From an uncultured Erythrobacteraceae bacterium (GTDB lineage: Bacteria; Pseudomonadota; Alphaproteobacteria; Sphingomonadales; Sphingomonadaceae): 37,774 bases of DNA. Both the position numbers and the translations under genes were made by a program. Shown here piece by piece: positions 32,016 to 37,774 of the stretch. The DNA is taken from NCBI GenBank assembly GCA_950071875.1, contig CATMNW010000002.1, positions 1 to 37,774 on the forward strand, in the 5' to 3' direction. A model generated the notes under the pieces. It saw nothing but the letters and a program-made list of their open reading frames with translations, made no database searches and was not told the DNA's origin. The number at the start of each line of letters is the position of its first letter. Within the stretch, counting starts at the first letter, position 1.

Positions 32016-32720
32016 ATGCCCGATACCAGGCCGATTGCTGTCTTCGGTGCCGGCGGTAAAGCAGGCACCGAGCTTTTGAAGCATGCCTTTGGCCGTGACG
32101 TACCGATCCGCGCCTTTGAACACAATCTGCCCGAGCCGAGCGAGCGTATAGGCGAGTTCGAATATATCGACTGCGATGTTCTGTCGGATGATTTCGCACA
32201 GCAGCTCGATGGATGCCGCGCGGTGATTTCCACTCTCGGTGTCGGGTTTGGTCCAAGCAATGCCATTGATCCGCCACCGCTTTATACCGAAGGAACGCGG
32301 AATCTGCTCGAAGCGATGAAGCAAACCGACATAGACCGAATTGCCGTGATCTCCGCAGCGTTCGTGGAACACCAGTCGAGCGTTCCTGCCTGGTTTGAGC
32401 TGACGGCCAAGCCTGCACTGTTCAACATCCTGGAACAGATGCGTGCAATGGAGGCGATGCTGAGTGACGCTCCGGATGTCAGATGGACTGCTGCGCGGCC
32501 CGGCTGGTTGCTTGACGAACCCTATACCGGCGAAGCGGTGATTACCGACGAACGTCTGGCAGATGGTTGCTTTAGATGCCGTCATGCGGATCTTGCAGCA
32601 AGCCTTCTCGAGTTTGTACTCGAAGACACCTGGATCAACGCAAAGCCTGCCATCGGTCGGCCCGAAAACGAGAGCTTGGAGAGCCCTGCCGCCATCAAAG
32701 CCGAGCTGGGGATCGATTAA
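32016..32720 (+). CDS. NAD(P)-binding oxidoreductase (NmrA/extended SDR type)
   Basis: 234 residues with a Rossmann nucleotide-binding start IAVFGAGGKAGTELLKHAF and the pattern of atypical/NmrA-like SDRs (VISTLGVGFG, RIAVISAAFVEHQ, WTAARPGWLLDEPYTG). No YxxxK pair is evident, so an NAD(P)-binding regulator or isomerase-like protein is as likely as a dehydrogenase. AAAAGGAG precedes the ATG by seven bases. It stands alone between the operon terminator and the MBL-rhodanese gene. Confidence 0.82.
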   Translation: MPDTRPIAVFGAGGKAGTELLKHAFGRDVPIRAFEHNLPEPSERIGEFEYIDCDVLSDDFAQQLDGCRAVISTLGVGFGPSNAIDPPPLYTEGTRNLLEAMKQTDIDRIAVISAAFVEHQSSVPAWFELTAKPALFNILEQMRAMEAMLSDAPDVRWTAARPGWLLDEPYTGEAVITDERLADGCFRCRHADLAASLLEFVLEDTWINAKPAIGRPENESLESPAAIKAELGID

Positions 32721-32790
32721 GCCTGGTACCAACGATTGAGGCGAATCGGACTGAACATCACAAATTTCGAGTAGGACACAAGGAAGCCGT

Positions 32791-34143
32791 ATGTATTTCG
32801 AGACGATCAAGACCCCGGGTCTTTCGCAACTTTCCTACATTATCGGTGCCGGCGGGCAGGCTGCGGTCATAGATCCGCGCCGAGACTGCGAAGTCTATGT
32901 CGACAAGGCCCGCGCCGAAGGACTGGAGATCACCCATATCTTCGAGACCCATCGCAATGAGGACCTCATCAGCGGATCGCCGATCCTTTCCGAAATGACC
33001 GGCGCGAGGGTCTATCACGGGCCCAATCCAGCAGGCGAAGTCGTGTTTGCCGAGACTGCGCGCGAAGGCGATTGCTTTGAACTGGGACAACTGAGAATCG
33101 AAGTGCTCGAAACGCCCGGTCACACTGACGACCATCTCGCCTTTGTTATCCATGACAGCGAATATTCCGAAGGACCGGTTGGCGTCTTCACCGGCGATGC
33201 GCTGTTTGTCGGCGATGTCGGGCGAACCGATTTCTATCCCGAACGCAAGGAGGAAGTTGCCGGGCTGCTGTACGATTCCCTGCAAAAGATTTGCCGTCTC
33301 GGAGACCAGGCAATCATTTACCCGGCGCATGGCGCGGGTTCGGTCTGCGGATCGGGTATGGCGGACCGGGAATTCTCCACGGTCGGCTACGAGCGCCGCA
33401 ACAATCCGCGCCTGCGCATCTTTGATCGCGACGAGTTCATTCAGGCGAAAATTGCAGAGCACCATTACCAGCCGCCGTATTTCCGGTTGATGGAGCGGCT
33501 TAATCTGGAGGGCGCAGATGCTGCGCCGCGCATCATGCGCCCCCGCCGGATGGGGCTCCAGCAAATTACCAAGAGCGGCGCTGACCACCTGATCGACGTT
33601 CGTGAACCGCTTGGCTATGCCGGCGGCCACCTGCCGGGCGCGATGTGCCTTCCGGTGGGAATGATCCCGGCTTTCGCCGGGTGGTTCATCACCGAGGGCG
33701 AGACGATAGCGCTGGTCGCCTCCGAAGAAGACCAGCTTGCCGAGGCGATGGCGCATCTGGTGCGCATCGGTTTTGACAACATCATTGGTGGTTACGTGGG
33801 CGTCGTTCCTGCAGCTGCACAGGGCGCGGCGATGCGCAGCGTTCCCATGATCAACACCGATGAAGTCGCGCAAAGACTCGACCAGAACGGCGGCCAATGG
33901 ACCTTGCTCGATGTGCGTGATCTCGAGGAGCGCCAGCAAACCAGTATCGATGGCTCAGAACATATCTACGTCGGCGAGCTGAATACCCGCTGGAAAGAGC
34001 TAAAGCAGGATCATCACTACACGCTGATGTGCGCCAGCGGGATGCGCGCGAGCGTTGCTGCGGGCTGGCTGGCCAGCAAGGGTTTCGAGCACCTCGACAT
34101 CTATCTTGGTTCCATGGGGGCGTGGAAGAACGCGTCCGGCTGA
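32791..34143 (+). CDS. MBL-fold/rhodanese/rhodanese fusion protein
   Basis: 450 residues: metallo-beta-lactamase domain (about 1-235) and two rhodanese domains. The usual HxHxDH is replaced by THRNEDL: His54, His111 (TPGHTDDH) and Asp136 (FTGDALF) remain, which correspond to the single-iron ligands of ETHE1 persulfide dioxygenase, while the ligands of a second metal are lost. The first rhodanese domain lacks a catalytic cysteine (ALVASEEDQL); the second has it (LMCASGMRAS). Persulfide oxidation or sulfur transfer is inferred. AAGGA precedes the ATG. The BigR-type operator lies over 2 kb away, so regulation is unknown. Confidence 0.88.
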   Translation: MYFETIKTPGLSQLSYIIGAGGQAAVIDPRRDCEVYVDKARAEGLEITHIFETHRNEDLISGSPILSEMTGARVYHGPNPAGEVVFAETAREGDCFELGQLRIEVLETPGHTDDHLAFVIHDSEYSEGPVGVFTGDALFVGDVGRTDFYPERKEEVAGLLYDSLQKICRLGDQAIIYPAHGAGSVCGSGMADREFSTVGYERRNNPRLRIFDRDEFIQAKIAEHHYQPPYFRLMERLNLEGADAAPRIMRPRRMGLQQITKSGADHLIDVREPLGYAGGHLPGAMCLPVGMIPAFAGWFITEGETIALVASEEDQLAEAMAHLVRIGFDNIIGGYVGVVPAAAQGAAMRSVPMINTDEVAQRLDQNGGQWTLLDVRDLEERQQTSIDGSEHIYVGELNTRWKELKQDHHYTLMCASGMRASVAAGWLASKGFEHLDIYLGSMGAWKNASG

Positions 34144-34182
34144 AGCGCGTAGCTTGAAGCGCGAAACTCTTGCAAAGCACGT

Positions 34183-34204
34183 CAAAATCTTTTGCGAGAT
34201 TTTG
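34183..34204. terminator. AT-rich hairpin between converging genes
   Basis: CAAAATCT-TTTGCG-AGATTTTG, an 8-base perfect stem between the MBL-rhodanese stop and the DoxX stop. It may end transcripts from both sides. No strong U-tract, so support is modest. Confidence 0.35.
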
Positions 34205-34235
34205 CTCGTATGTGGCGGGTCAGCGTGCTCGTCGC

Positions 34236-34682
34236 TCAACTAGCGGCGCGACCGAGCGCCGTATCCATTGAATGACTTCCTGGTCCGCGAACGAAGACAA
34301 ATGCCAGCGCCCCCAGGATAGCGATATTCTTGAGTAGCGGGCCTGTGTGGCCAGGGGCGATATGGATCGCGAAAGTTATCGGAACGAGAGTGAGAAATAG
34401 CGCGGTGCATGAGAGCCGAGTCATCCACCCCAAGGCCAGCGATGTGCCTGCACCGATGAACACCAAGCCAGACAGCCACAAAAGGATGGACGCATCACCA
34501 ATTAAAACAACATGATCTTTCCATGGCGACAATGCCATCCGGTCGAGCATATATTCATGCGCAAGAAAATGCCCCACTCCGCCGATGACGAATATGAGGC
34601 TCAAAGAGAGGCGGAAGACCGGATCGATCAATCGCACTTTTGTGGCCCATGTCGCTAGGTTGTTTTCGACATTCCGGATCAT
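34236..34682 (-). CDS. DoxX family membrane protein
   Basis: 148 residues, four membrane helices (LSLSLIFVIGGVGHFLAHEYM, ASILLWLSGLVFIGAGTSLALG, CTALFLTLVPITFAIHIAP, NIAILGALAFVFV) in the DoxX pattern. DoxX proteins occur with thiosulfate and persulfide enzymes. GGAGGG lies six bases before the ATG at 34682, preferred over upstream starts. Last gene of the minus-strand persulfide operon, 41 bases after the dioxygenase stop. Confidence 0.85.
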   Translation of the reverse strand: MIRNVENNLATWATKVRLIDPVFRLSLSLIFVIGGVGHFLAHEYMLDRMALSPWKDHVVLIGDASILLWLSGLVFIGAGTSLALGWMTRLSCTALFLTLVPITFAIHIAPGHTGPLLKNIAILGALAFVFVRGPGSHSMDTALGRAAS

Positions 34683-34723
34683 AATGTACCCTCCACCCTC
34701 AGGTTGATGCATCGACGGCAAAC

Positions 34724-35632
34724 TTACTGGGTGCGTGGACCTGTTTCTTCGGGCGGTGTTTGCGGTTCACCCAAAACGTTGACCGGCAGTTTCAGATAGA
34801 TCGTGCCGTTTTCTTCTGCGCCAGGCATGTTCCCACCACGAATGTTGATCTGGATTGATGGCAGGATGAGACGTGGCATACCCAGCTGTTCGTCGCGCTC
34901 CTCTCGCATGGCCACAAATGCATCCTCGCCGATCCCGGCGTGGACATGGATGTTGCTGTGCTTTTGGTCTTGTACCGTAGTTTCCCACCGATGCTCCGAG
35001 CGGCCTTCCGGTAGGTAGTCGTGACACATAAACAGCCGCGTCTCGCCTGGTAGCTCGAAGATCCGGCGAATAGAGCGATAGAGCGTACGTGCATCGCCGC
35101 CGGGAAAGTCGGCGCGCGCCGTGCCGTAATCGGGCATGAACAGCGTATCGCCGACAAAGGCGGCATCGCCGATAACATAAGTCAAGCACGCGGGCGTATG
35201 TCCCGGCGTATGGAGTGCCCGAGCCGATATGGTGCCCAGGTCGAAGCTGTCATTATCGGCAAACAAATGGTCGAACTGGCGCCCATCGCGCGGCAGGTCC
35301 ACCCCGGCATTGAAGATCGGACCGAAGGTATTCTGCGTGACGGTGATCTGGCTGCCGATAGCGAGTCTGCCGCCTAGCGCGCTGCGAATGTAAGGTGCGG
35401 CGGACAGGTGATCGGCATGGACATGGGTTTCCAGTATCCACTCACATTTGAAACCCTTCTCCCGGACGAAATCGATCACCTTATCGGCGGACTTTGTCGC
35501 GGTTCGTGCCGCTGCGGCATCGAAATCGAGCACCGGATCGATCACCGCGCACACCTTGGCCGCGGGATCGGACACGACATAGGTCACCGTATTGGTATTT
35601 GTGTCGAAAAATGCCTCTACGTCAGGTTTCAT
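34724..35632 (-). CDS. Persulfide dioxygenase-like MBL hydrolase
   Basis: 302 residues. Full metal motif: His70, His72, Asp74 and His75 in THVHADHLSA, His145 in HTPGHTPACL, Asp162 in FVGDTLF. The beginning (VEAFFDTNTNTVTYVVSDP) and YGTARADFPGGDARTLYRSIRRI match the family of ETHE1/SDO persulfide dioxygenases and BigR-operon Blh hydrolases, which oxidise glutathione persulfide to sulfite. The C-terminal tail (RLILPSIQINIRGGNMP) is also seen in that group. ATG 35632 with AAAGAG before it. Cotranscribed with the DUF442 and DoxX genes. Confidence 0.9.
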   Translation of the reverse strand: MKPDVEAFFDTNTNTVTYVVSDPAAKVCAVIDPVLDFDAAAARTATKSADKVIDFVREKGFKCEWILETHVHADHLSAAPYIRSALGGRLAIGSQITVTQNTFGPIFNAGVDLPRDGRQFDHLFADNDSFDLGTISARALHTPGHTPACLTYVIGDAAFVGDTLFMPDYGTARADFPGGDARTLYRSIRRIFELPGETRLFMCHDYLPEGRSEHRWETTVQDQKHSNIHVHAGIGEDAFVAMREERDEQLGMPRLILPSIQINIRGGNMPGAEENGTIYLKLPVNVLGEPQTPPEETGPRTQ

Positions 35633-35675
35633 CGAAAGCTCTTTTTGTATGCAGGTTGAAGGCGGGTCGGAGTGA

Positions 35676-36128
35676 TCAGTCCTGCGCTCGGTCGACGTAA
35701 TTACGGACAAAATCTTCCAGCGCCGGTTCATCGCAAACGAAGCCCATATCCGCCGCTTGCTGCAGCGTCGCGTCGCCGCCCATTCCCTGTTGCGCCGCCA
35801 GATGCATCATTGTGAAGGCCCCTGCGCGCTTGCCCGAAGCGCAATGGACCAGCACCGGCTTCGGGAGCGCTTCGACGCTGGCCCTGAATTCATCGACGAG
35901 TTCATCCGACATGGCGCCGCCCGCCACCGGCAGGTGACGATATTCGAGGCCAAGCGATGCCACAACTTCACCTTCCCGGTCCGGGGCGATTGGCTGATCC
36001 GCCTCATCCTGGCAGCGCAGGTTGACGACGGCTTTGTAACCATCCTCCGCCAAGGCGCGCAGGTCGCCCTCGGAAGGCGGAGCAGCCGAGACAGCGAAAC
36101 TGTCGTTGAGGGTCTTGATGTGGGTCAT
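35676..36128 (-). CDS. DUF442/TIGR01244-type sulfur-handling phosphatase-like protein
   Basis: 150 residues with a PTP-like fold: YKAVVNLRCQDEAD near residue 31 and the active loop VHCASGKRAG with Cys96 and Arg101. The family is often fused to the Blh dioxygenase and believed to act as a sulfurtransferase on persulfides. Here it is a separate first gene of the operon. AGGA precedes the ATG. Transcribed divergently from the repressor gene, with a near-consensus promoter overlapping the shared operator. Confidence 0.86.
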   Translation of the reverse strand: MTHIKTLNDSFAVSAAPPSEGDLRALAEDGYKAVVNLRCQDEADQPIAPDREGEVVASLGLEYRHLPVAGGAMSDELVDEFRASVEALPKPVLVHCASGKRAGAFTMMHLAAQQGMGGDATLQQAADMGFVCDEPALEDFVRNYVDRAQD

Positions 36129-36190
36129 AAGGAATATCCTGGATCTGGCTCAAAGCTCCCGGCCCGCAATAGCGCGGGGGCAGATTACGA

Positions 36191-36219
36191 TTGACTTTAT
36201 ATGCACACCTTCGCATATA
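36191..36219 (+). promoter_or_regulatory. Promoter of the ArsR-type repressor gene
   Basis: TTGACT (36191-36196), 17 bases, CATATA (36214-36219). The expected transcript start is close to 36226-36227, the ATG itself, and no ribosome site precedes the ATG, so the message may be leaderless. Confidence 0.55.
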
Positions 36220-36224
36220 TGCAA
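36196..36224 (-). promoter_or_regulatory. Promoter of the persulfide operon
   Basis: Minus strand: TTGCAT (36219-36224), 17 bases, TATAAA (36196-36201), a good sigma-70 promoter leading to the DUF442-dioxygenase-DoxX genes with a leader of about 60 bases. Confidence 0.65.
36198..36219. promoter_or_regulatory. Shared BigR/SqrR-type operator palindrome
   Basis: TATATGC-N8-GCATATA, a perfect 7-base inverted repeat. It covers the -10 of the minus-strand promoter and the spacer and -10 of the plus-strand promoter, so one bound ArsR-type dimer would block both. Binding by the adjacent repressor is inferred from position. Confidence 0.65.
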
Positions 36225-36226
36225 GT

Positions 36227-36559
36227 ATGCAAGCCGAAGATATTCGCAAACAAGCCGAAAAGGCGGTGACCCTGCTCAAGGCATTGGGCAGCCACAACCG
36301 CCTGATGATCGCCTGCCAGCTTGTGGAGGGCGAGCGCAGCGTGGGCGAGCTGGCCAATTTGCTGGAGATCGGTGAAACCGTCGTCTCGCAGCATCTTTCG
36401 CTGATGCGCAAGGACGGTTTGGTCGCAGCGCGGCGAGACGGTCGCTCAATCCACTATTCCCTGTCCGGCGATGCGACACGGCGTGTGCTGGAAACGCTTT
36501 ACGCCATCTATTGCAGTCCGGACGGCGAAGCCGGCAGCAGGCCCGGCGAGACAAGTTAA
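36227..36559 (+). CDS. bigR: ArsR/SmtB persulfide-responsive repressor (BigR/SqrR type)
   Basis: 110 residues, winged helix-turn-helix (VGELANLLEIGETVVSQHLSLMRKDGLVAARRDGRSIHYSL). Two cysteines, Cys30 in MIACQLVEGE and Cys96 in AIYCSPDG, are 66 residues apart, the same distance as the sensing pair of SqrR (41/107) and BigR (42/108, from memory), which form a sulfur link when sulfide appears. No metal-site Cys pair is present, so persulfide rather than arsenic or zinc is the likely signal. The ATG at 36227 gives the normal length; TTG 36191 lies in the -35 box. Confidence 0.88.
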   Translation: MQAEDIRKQAEKAVTLLKALGSHNRLMIACQLVEGERSVGELANLLEIGETVVSQHLSLMRKDGLVAARRDGRSIHYSLSGDATRRVLETLYAIYCSPDGEAGSRPGETS

Positions 36560-36578
36560 TGACGGCTGCGCCCGCCTG

Positions 36579-37379
36579 ATGGATATCGGTCTTGTTCAGG
36601 CGTCATTGTCGCTAGCCTCAGGGCTCCTCGTGGGGTTCTCGCTGGGTTTGATCGGCGGCGGGGGATCGATCCTCGCCGTGCCGCTATTGATCTATGTTGT
36701 CGGCGTTCGCGACACACATGTCGCAATCGCCACATCCGCTGCCGCCGTGGCCGCGAGCGCCTTGGCCAACCTGCTGTTACATGCCCGTGGCGGCAGTGTG
36801 AAATGGCGTTGCGCAAGTCTTTTCGCGGCATTCGGTATTATCGGTGCAGCGGCGGGATCGACTATGGGGAAGATGACACAGGGCGATCTCCTGCTGGGCC
36901 TGTTCGGCTTGGTGATGATCATTGTCGGCCTGTCGATGATACGCGAAAAATCGGGTGGGTCCGACCCGGATGTCCGCCTTACCGCAGCGACCGCATTGCG
37001 GTTGACCCCGCGGCTGGCGGCCGGTGGGTTTGTTGTCGGCGCACTGTCCGGCTTTTTCGGTATCGGCGGCGGGTTCCTGGTGGTGCCGGGCCTGGTTGCC
37101 GCGACGGCCATGCCGATCCTCAATGCGATCGGCTCTTCGCTAGTCTCCGTAACCGCTTTCGGCGCCACCACGGCCGCCAATTACGCATTGGACGGGCTGA
37201 TCAATTGGCCGATCGCCGGGTTCTTCATTGGCGGAGGCGCGATGGGGGGCTGGCTGGGAACCTGGGCCTCGCACAGCCTCGCGGCGCGCAAGCGGACGCT
37301 AACATACATTTTCTCTGCAGTCGTGATCCTTGTCGGTGTGTTCGTCACCGGCGAATGGGTAACGACGGCTTTGTTGTGA
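36579..37379 (+). CDS. TauE/SafE (TSUP) sulfite/sulfur-anion exporter
   Basis: 266 residues with about eight membrane helices in two repeats, each carrying the TSUP glycine motif: VGFSLGLIGGGGSILAVPLL and VGALSGFFGIGGGFLVVPGL. Members export sulfite, thiosulfate or related anions. Next to a persulfide dioxygenase, which makes sulfite, an exporter of that product is the natural reading. It begins 20 bases after the repressor stop with no strong ribosome site and is probably coupled to it. Confidence 0.9.
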   Translation: MDIGLVQASLSLASGLLVGFSLGLIGGGGSILAVPLLIYVVGVRDTHVAIATSAAAVAASALANLLLHARGGSVKWRCASLFAAFGIIGAAAGSTMGKMTQGDLLLGLFGLVMIIVGLSMIREKSGGSDPDVRLTAATALRLTPRLAAGGFVVGALSGFFGIGGGFLVVPGLVAATAMPILNAIGSSLVSVTAFGATTAANYALDGLINWPIAGFFIGGGAMGGWLGTWASHSLAARKRTLTYIFSAVVILVGVFVTGEWVTTALL

Positions 37380-37395
37380 TCGCCGCCATTCGGCG

Positions 37396-37774
37396 TCATG
37401 TGTCCAGGCGCAGGCTCCGCAGCCGCAGCGCATTCGCGATCACCGATACAGAAGAGAGGCTCATGGCCGCCGCCGCGATCATGGGACTCAGCAGCAATCC
37501 GAAGAACGGAAACAGCACGCCTGCGGCGACCGGAATGCCAAGCGTGTTATAACCAAACGCGAAGAACAGGTTCTGCCGGATGTTGCGCATCGTTGAGCGC
37601 GACAGCACGATGGCCTGGACTACCCCTGTCAAATCACCGCGCACCAGAGTCACGCCTGCGCTCTCAATCGCCACATCGGTGCCGGTACCCATGGCGATTC
37701 CGACATCTGCAGCGGCCAGCGCGGGGGCATCGTTGATGCCGTCTCCGGCCATACCGACGCGGCGGCCTTGTGCC
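37396..37774 (-). CDS. Cu+-type P1B ATPase, C-terminal end (truncated by window end)
   Basis: The last 125 residues of a heavy-metal ATPase: hinge MAGDGINDAPALAAADVGIAMG, then the membrane helix with FGYNTLGIP and the final helix with MSLSSVSVIANALRLR. The YN pair and the MxxSS pattern are the Cu+ (P1B-1) ligand signature, so this is a copper exporter. The frame stays open to the window end. It converges on the TSUP gene with 16 bases between. Confidence 0.92.
   Translation of the reverse strand, partial: AQGRRVGMAGDGINDAPALAAADVGIAMGTGTDVAIESAGVTLVRGDLTGVVQAIVLSRSTMRNIRQNLFFAFGYNTLGIPVAAGVLFPFFGLLLSPMIAAAAMSLSSVSVIANALRLRSLRLDT

Noticed and set aside
32738..32775. TTGAGGCG before the MBL-rhodanese gene as an island promoter
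   Set aside because: The -35 differs and no CGTA occurs at the 15-base spacing.

Overview
This 37.8 kb window is high-GC, tightly packed DNA that looks like an alphaproteobacterium. The gene families, and the pairing of a RepA/relaxase/TraG block with a CopA/CopB copper island, are most reminiscent of Sphingomonadales (Erythrobacter/Sphingomonas relatives). That placement rests on family recognition, not on a marker gene. I found no rRNA, tRNA, CRISPR array, integrase or insertion sequence.

Layout. (1) 1-2944, plus strand: ordinary metabolic genes (end of a propeller/NTF2-like fusion, a short-chain dehydrogenase, an NTF2-like protein, a DUF418 membrane protein). (2) 3251-16035, mostly minus strand: an MNT-HEPN protein and then a mobile-element backbone. 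In transcription order it runs ssb, small ORF, HTH, repA, iteron-like repeats, DUF2840, traF (S26 peptidase), DUF736, lytic transglycosylase, relaxase, RES/Xre toxin-antitoxin, a plus-strand EamA permease, traG (coupling protein) and a CopG-like protein. The order resembles Tn4371-type elements, but no trb mating-pair genes follow copG and no parA follows repA, so it looks like a mobilisable or decayed element. (3) 16036-17088: mostly non-coding. (4) 17089-31964: a copper/heavy-metal island. (5) 32016-37379: an oxidoreductase and a persulfide/sulfide detoxification block. (6) 37396-end: the C-terminus of a Cu+-type P1B ATPase.

The most interesting system is the control circuit of the metal island. 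Three minus-strand genes (25610 to 24294) have the order and sizes of CnrY (membrane anti-sigma), CnrX (periplasmic metal sensor) and CnrH (ECF sigma factor). The CnrX-like protein keeps all five metal ligands of CnrX at exactly the same spacing. By eye I found six copies of a promoter-like element, (G/A)AGGG(G/C/T)-N15-CGTA, usually preceded by Ts. Each copy lies a short distance upstream of a transcription unit of the island: the sigma operon itself, the copA-copB operon, the methyltransferase-DUF411-DUF5676 genes, the APC permease/glutaredoxin/channel operon, the DUF2231/lipoprotein operon and a His/Met-rich periplasmic protein. I infer a single ECF-controlled metal regulon of about 17 genes with a self-contained promoter code.

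The sulfur block is arranged divergently around one palindrome (36198-36219): an ArsR repressor with the two cysteines of BigR/SqrR plus a TSUP exporter on the plus strand, and a DUF442 protein, a persulfide dioxygenase and a DoxX protein on the minus strand. The palindrome overlaps both promoters, so one repressor probably switches both arms. A separate MBL-rhodanese-rhodanese fusion (32791-34143) probably adds to persulfide handling.
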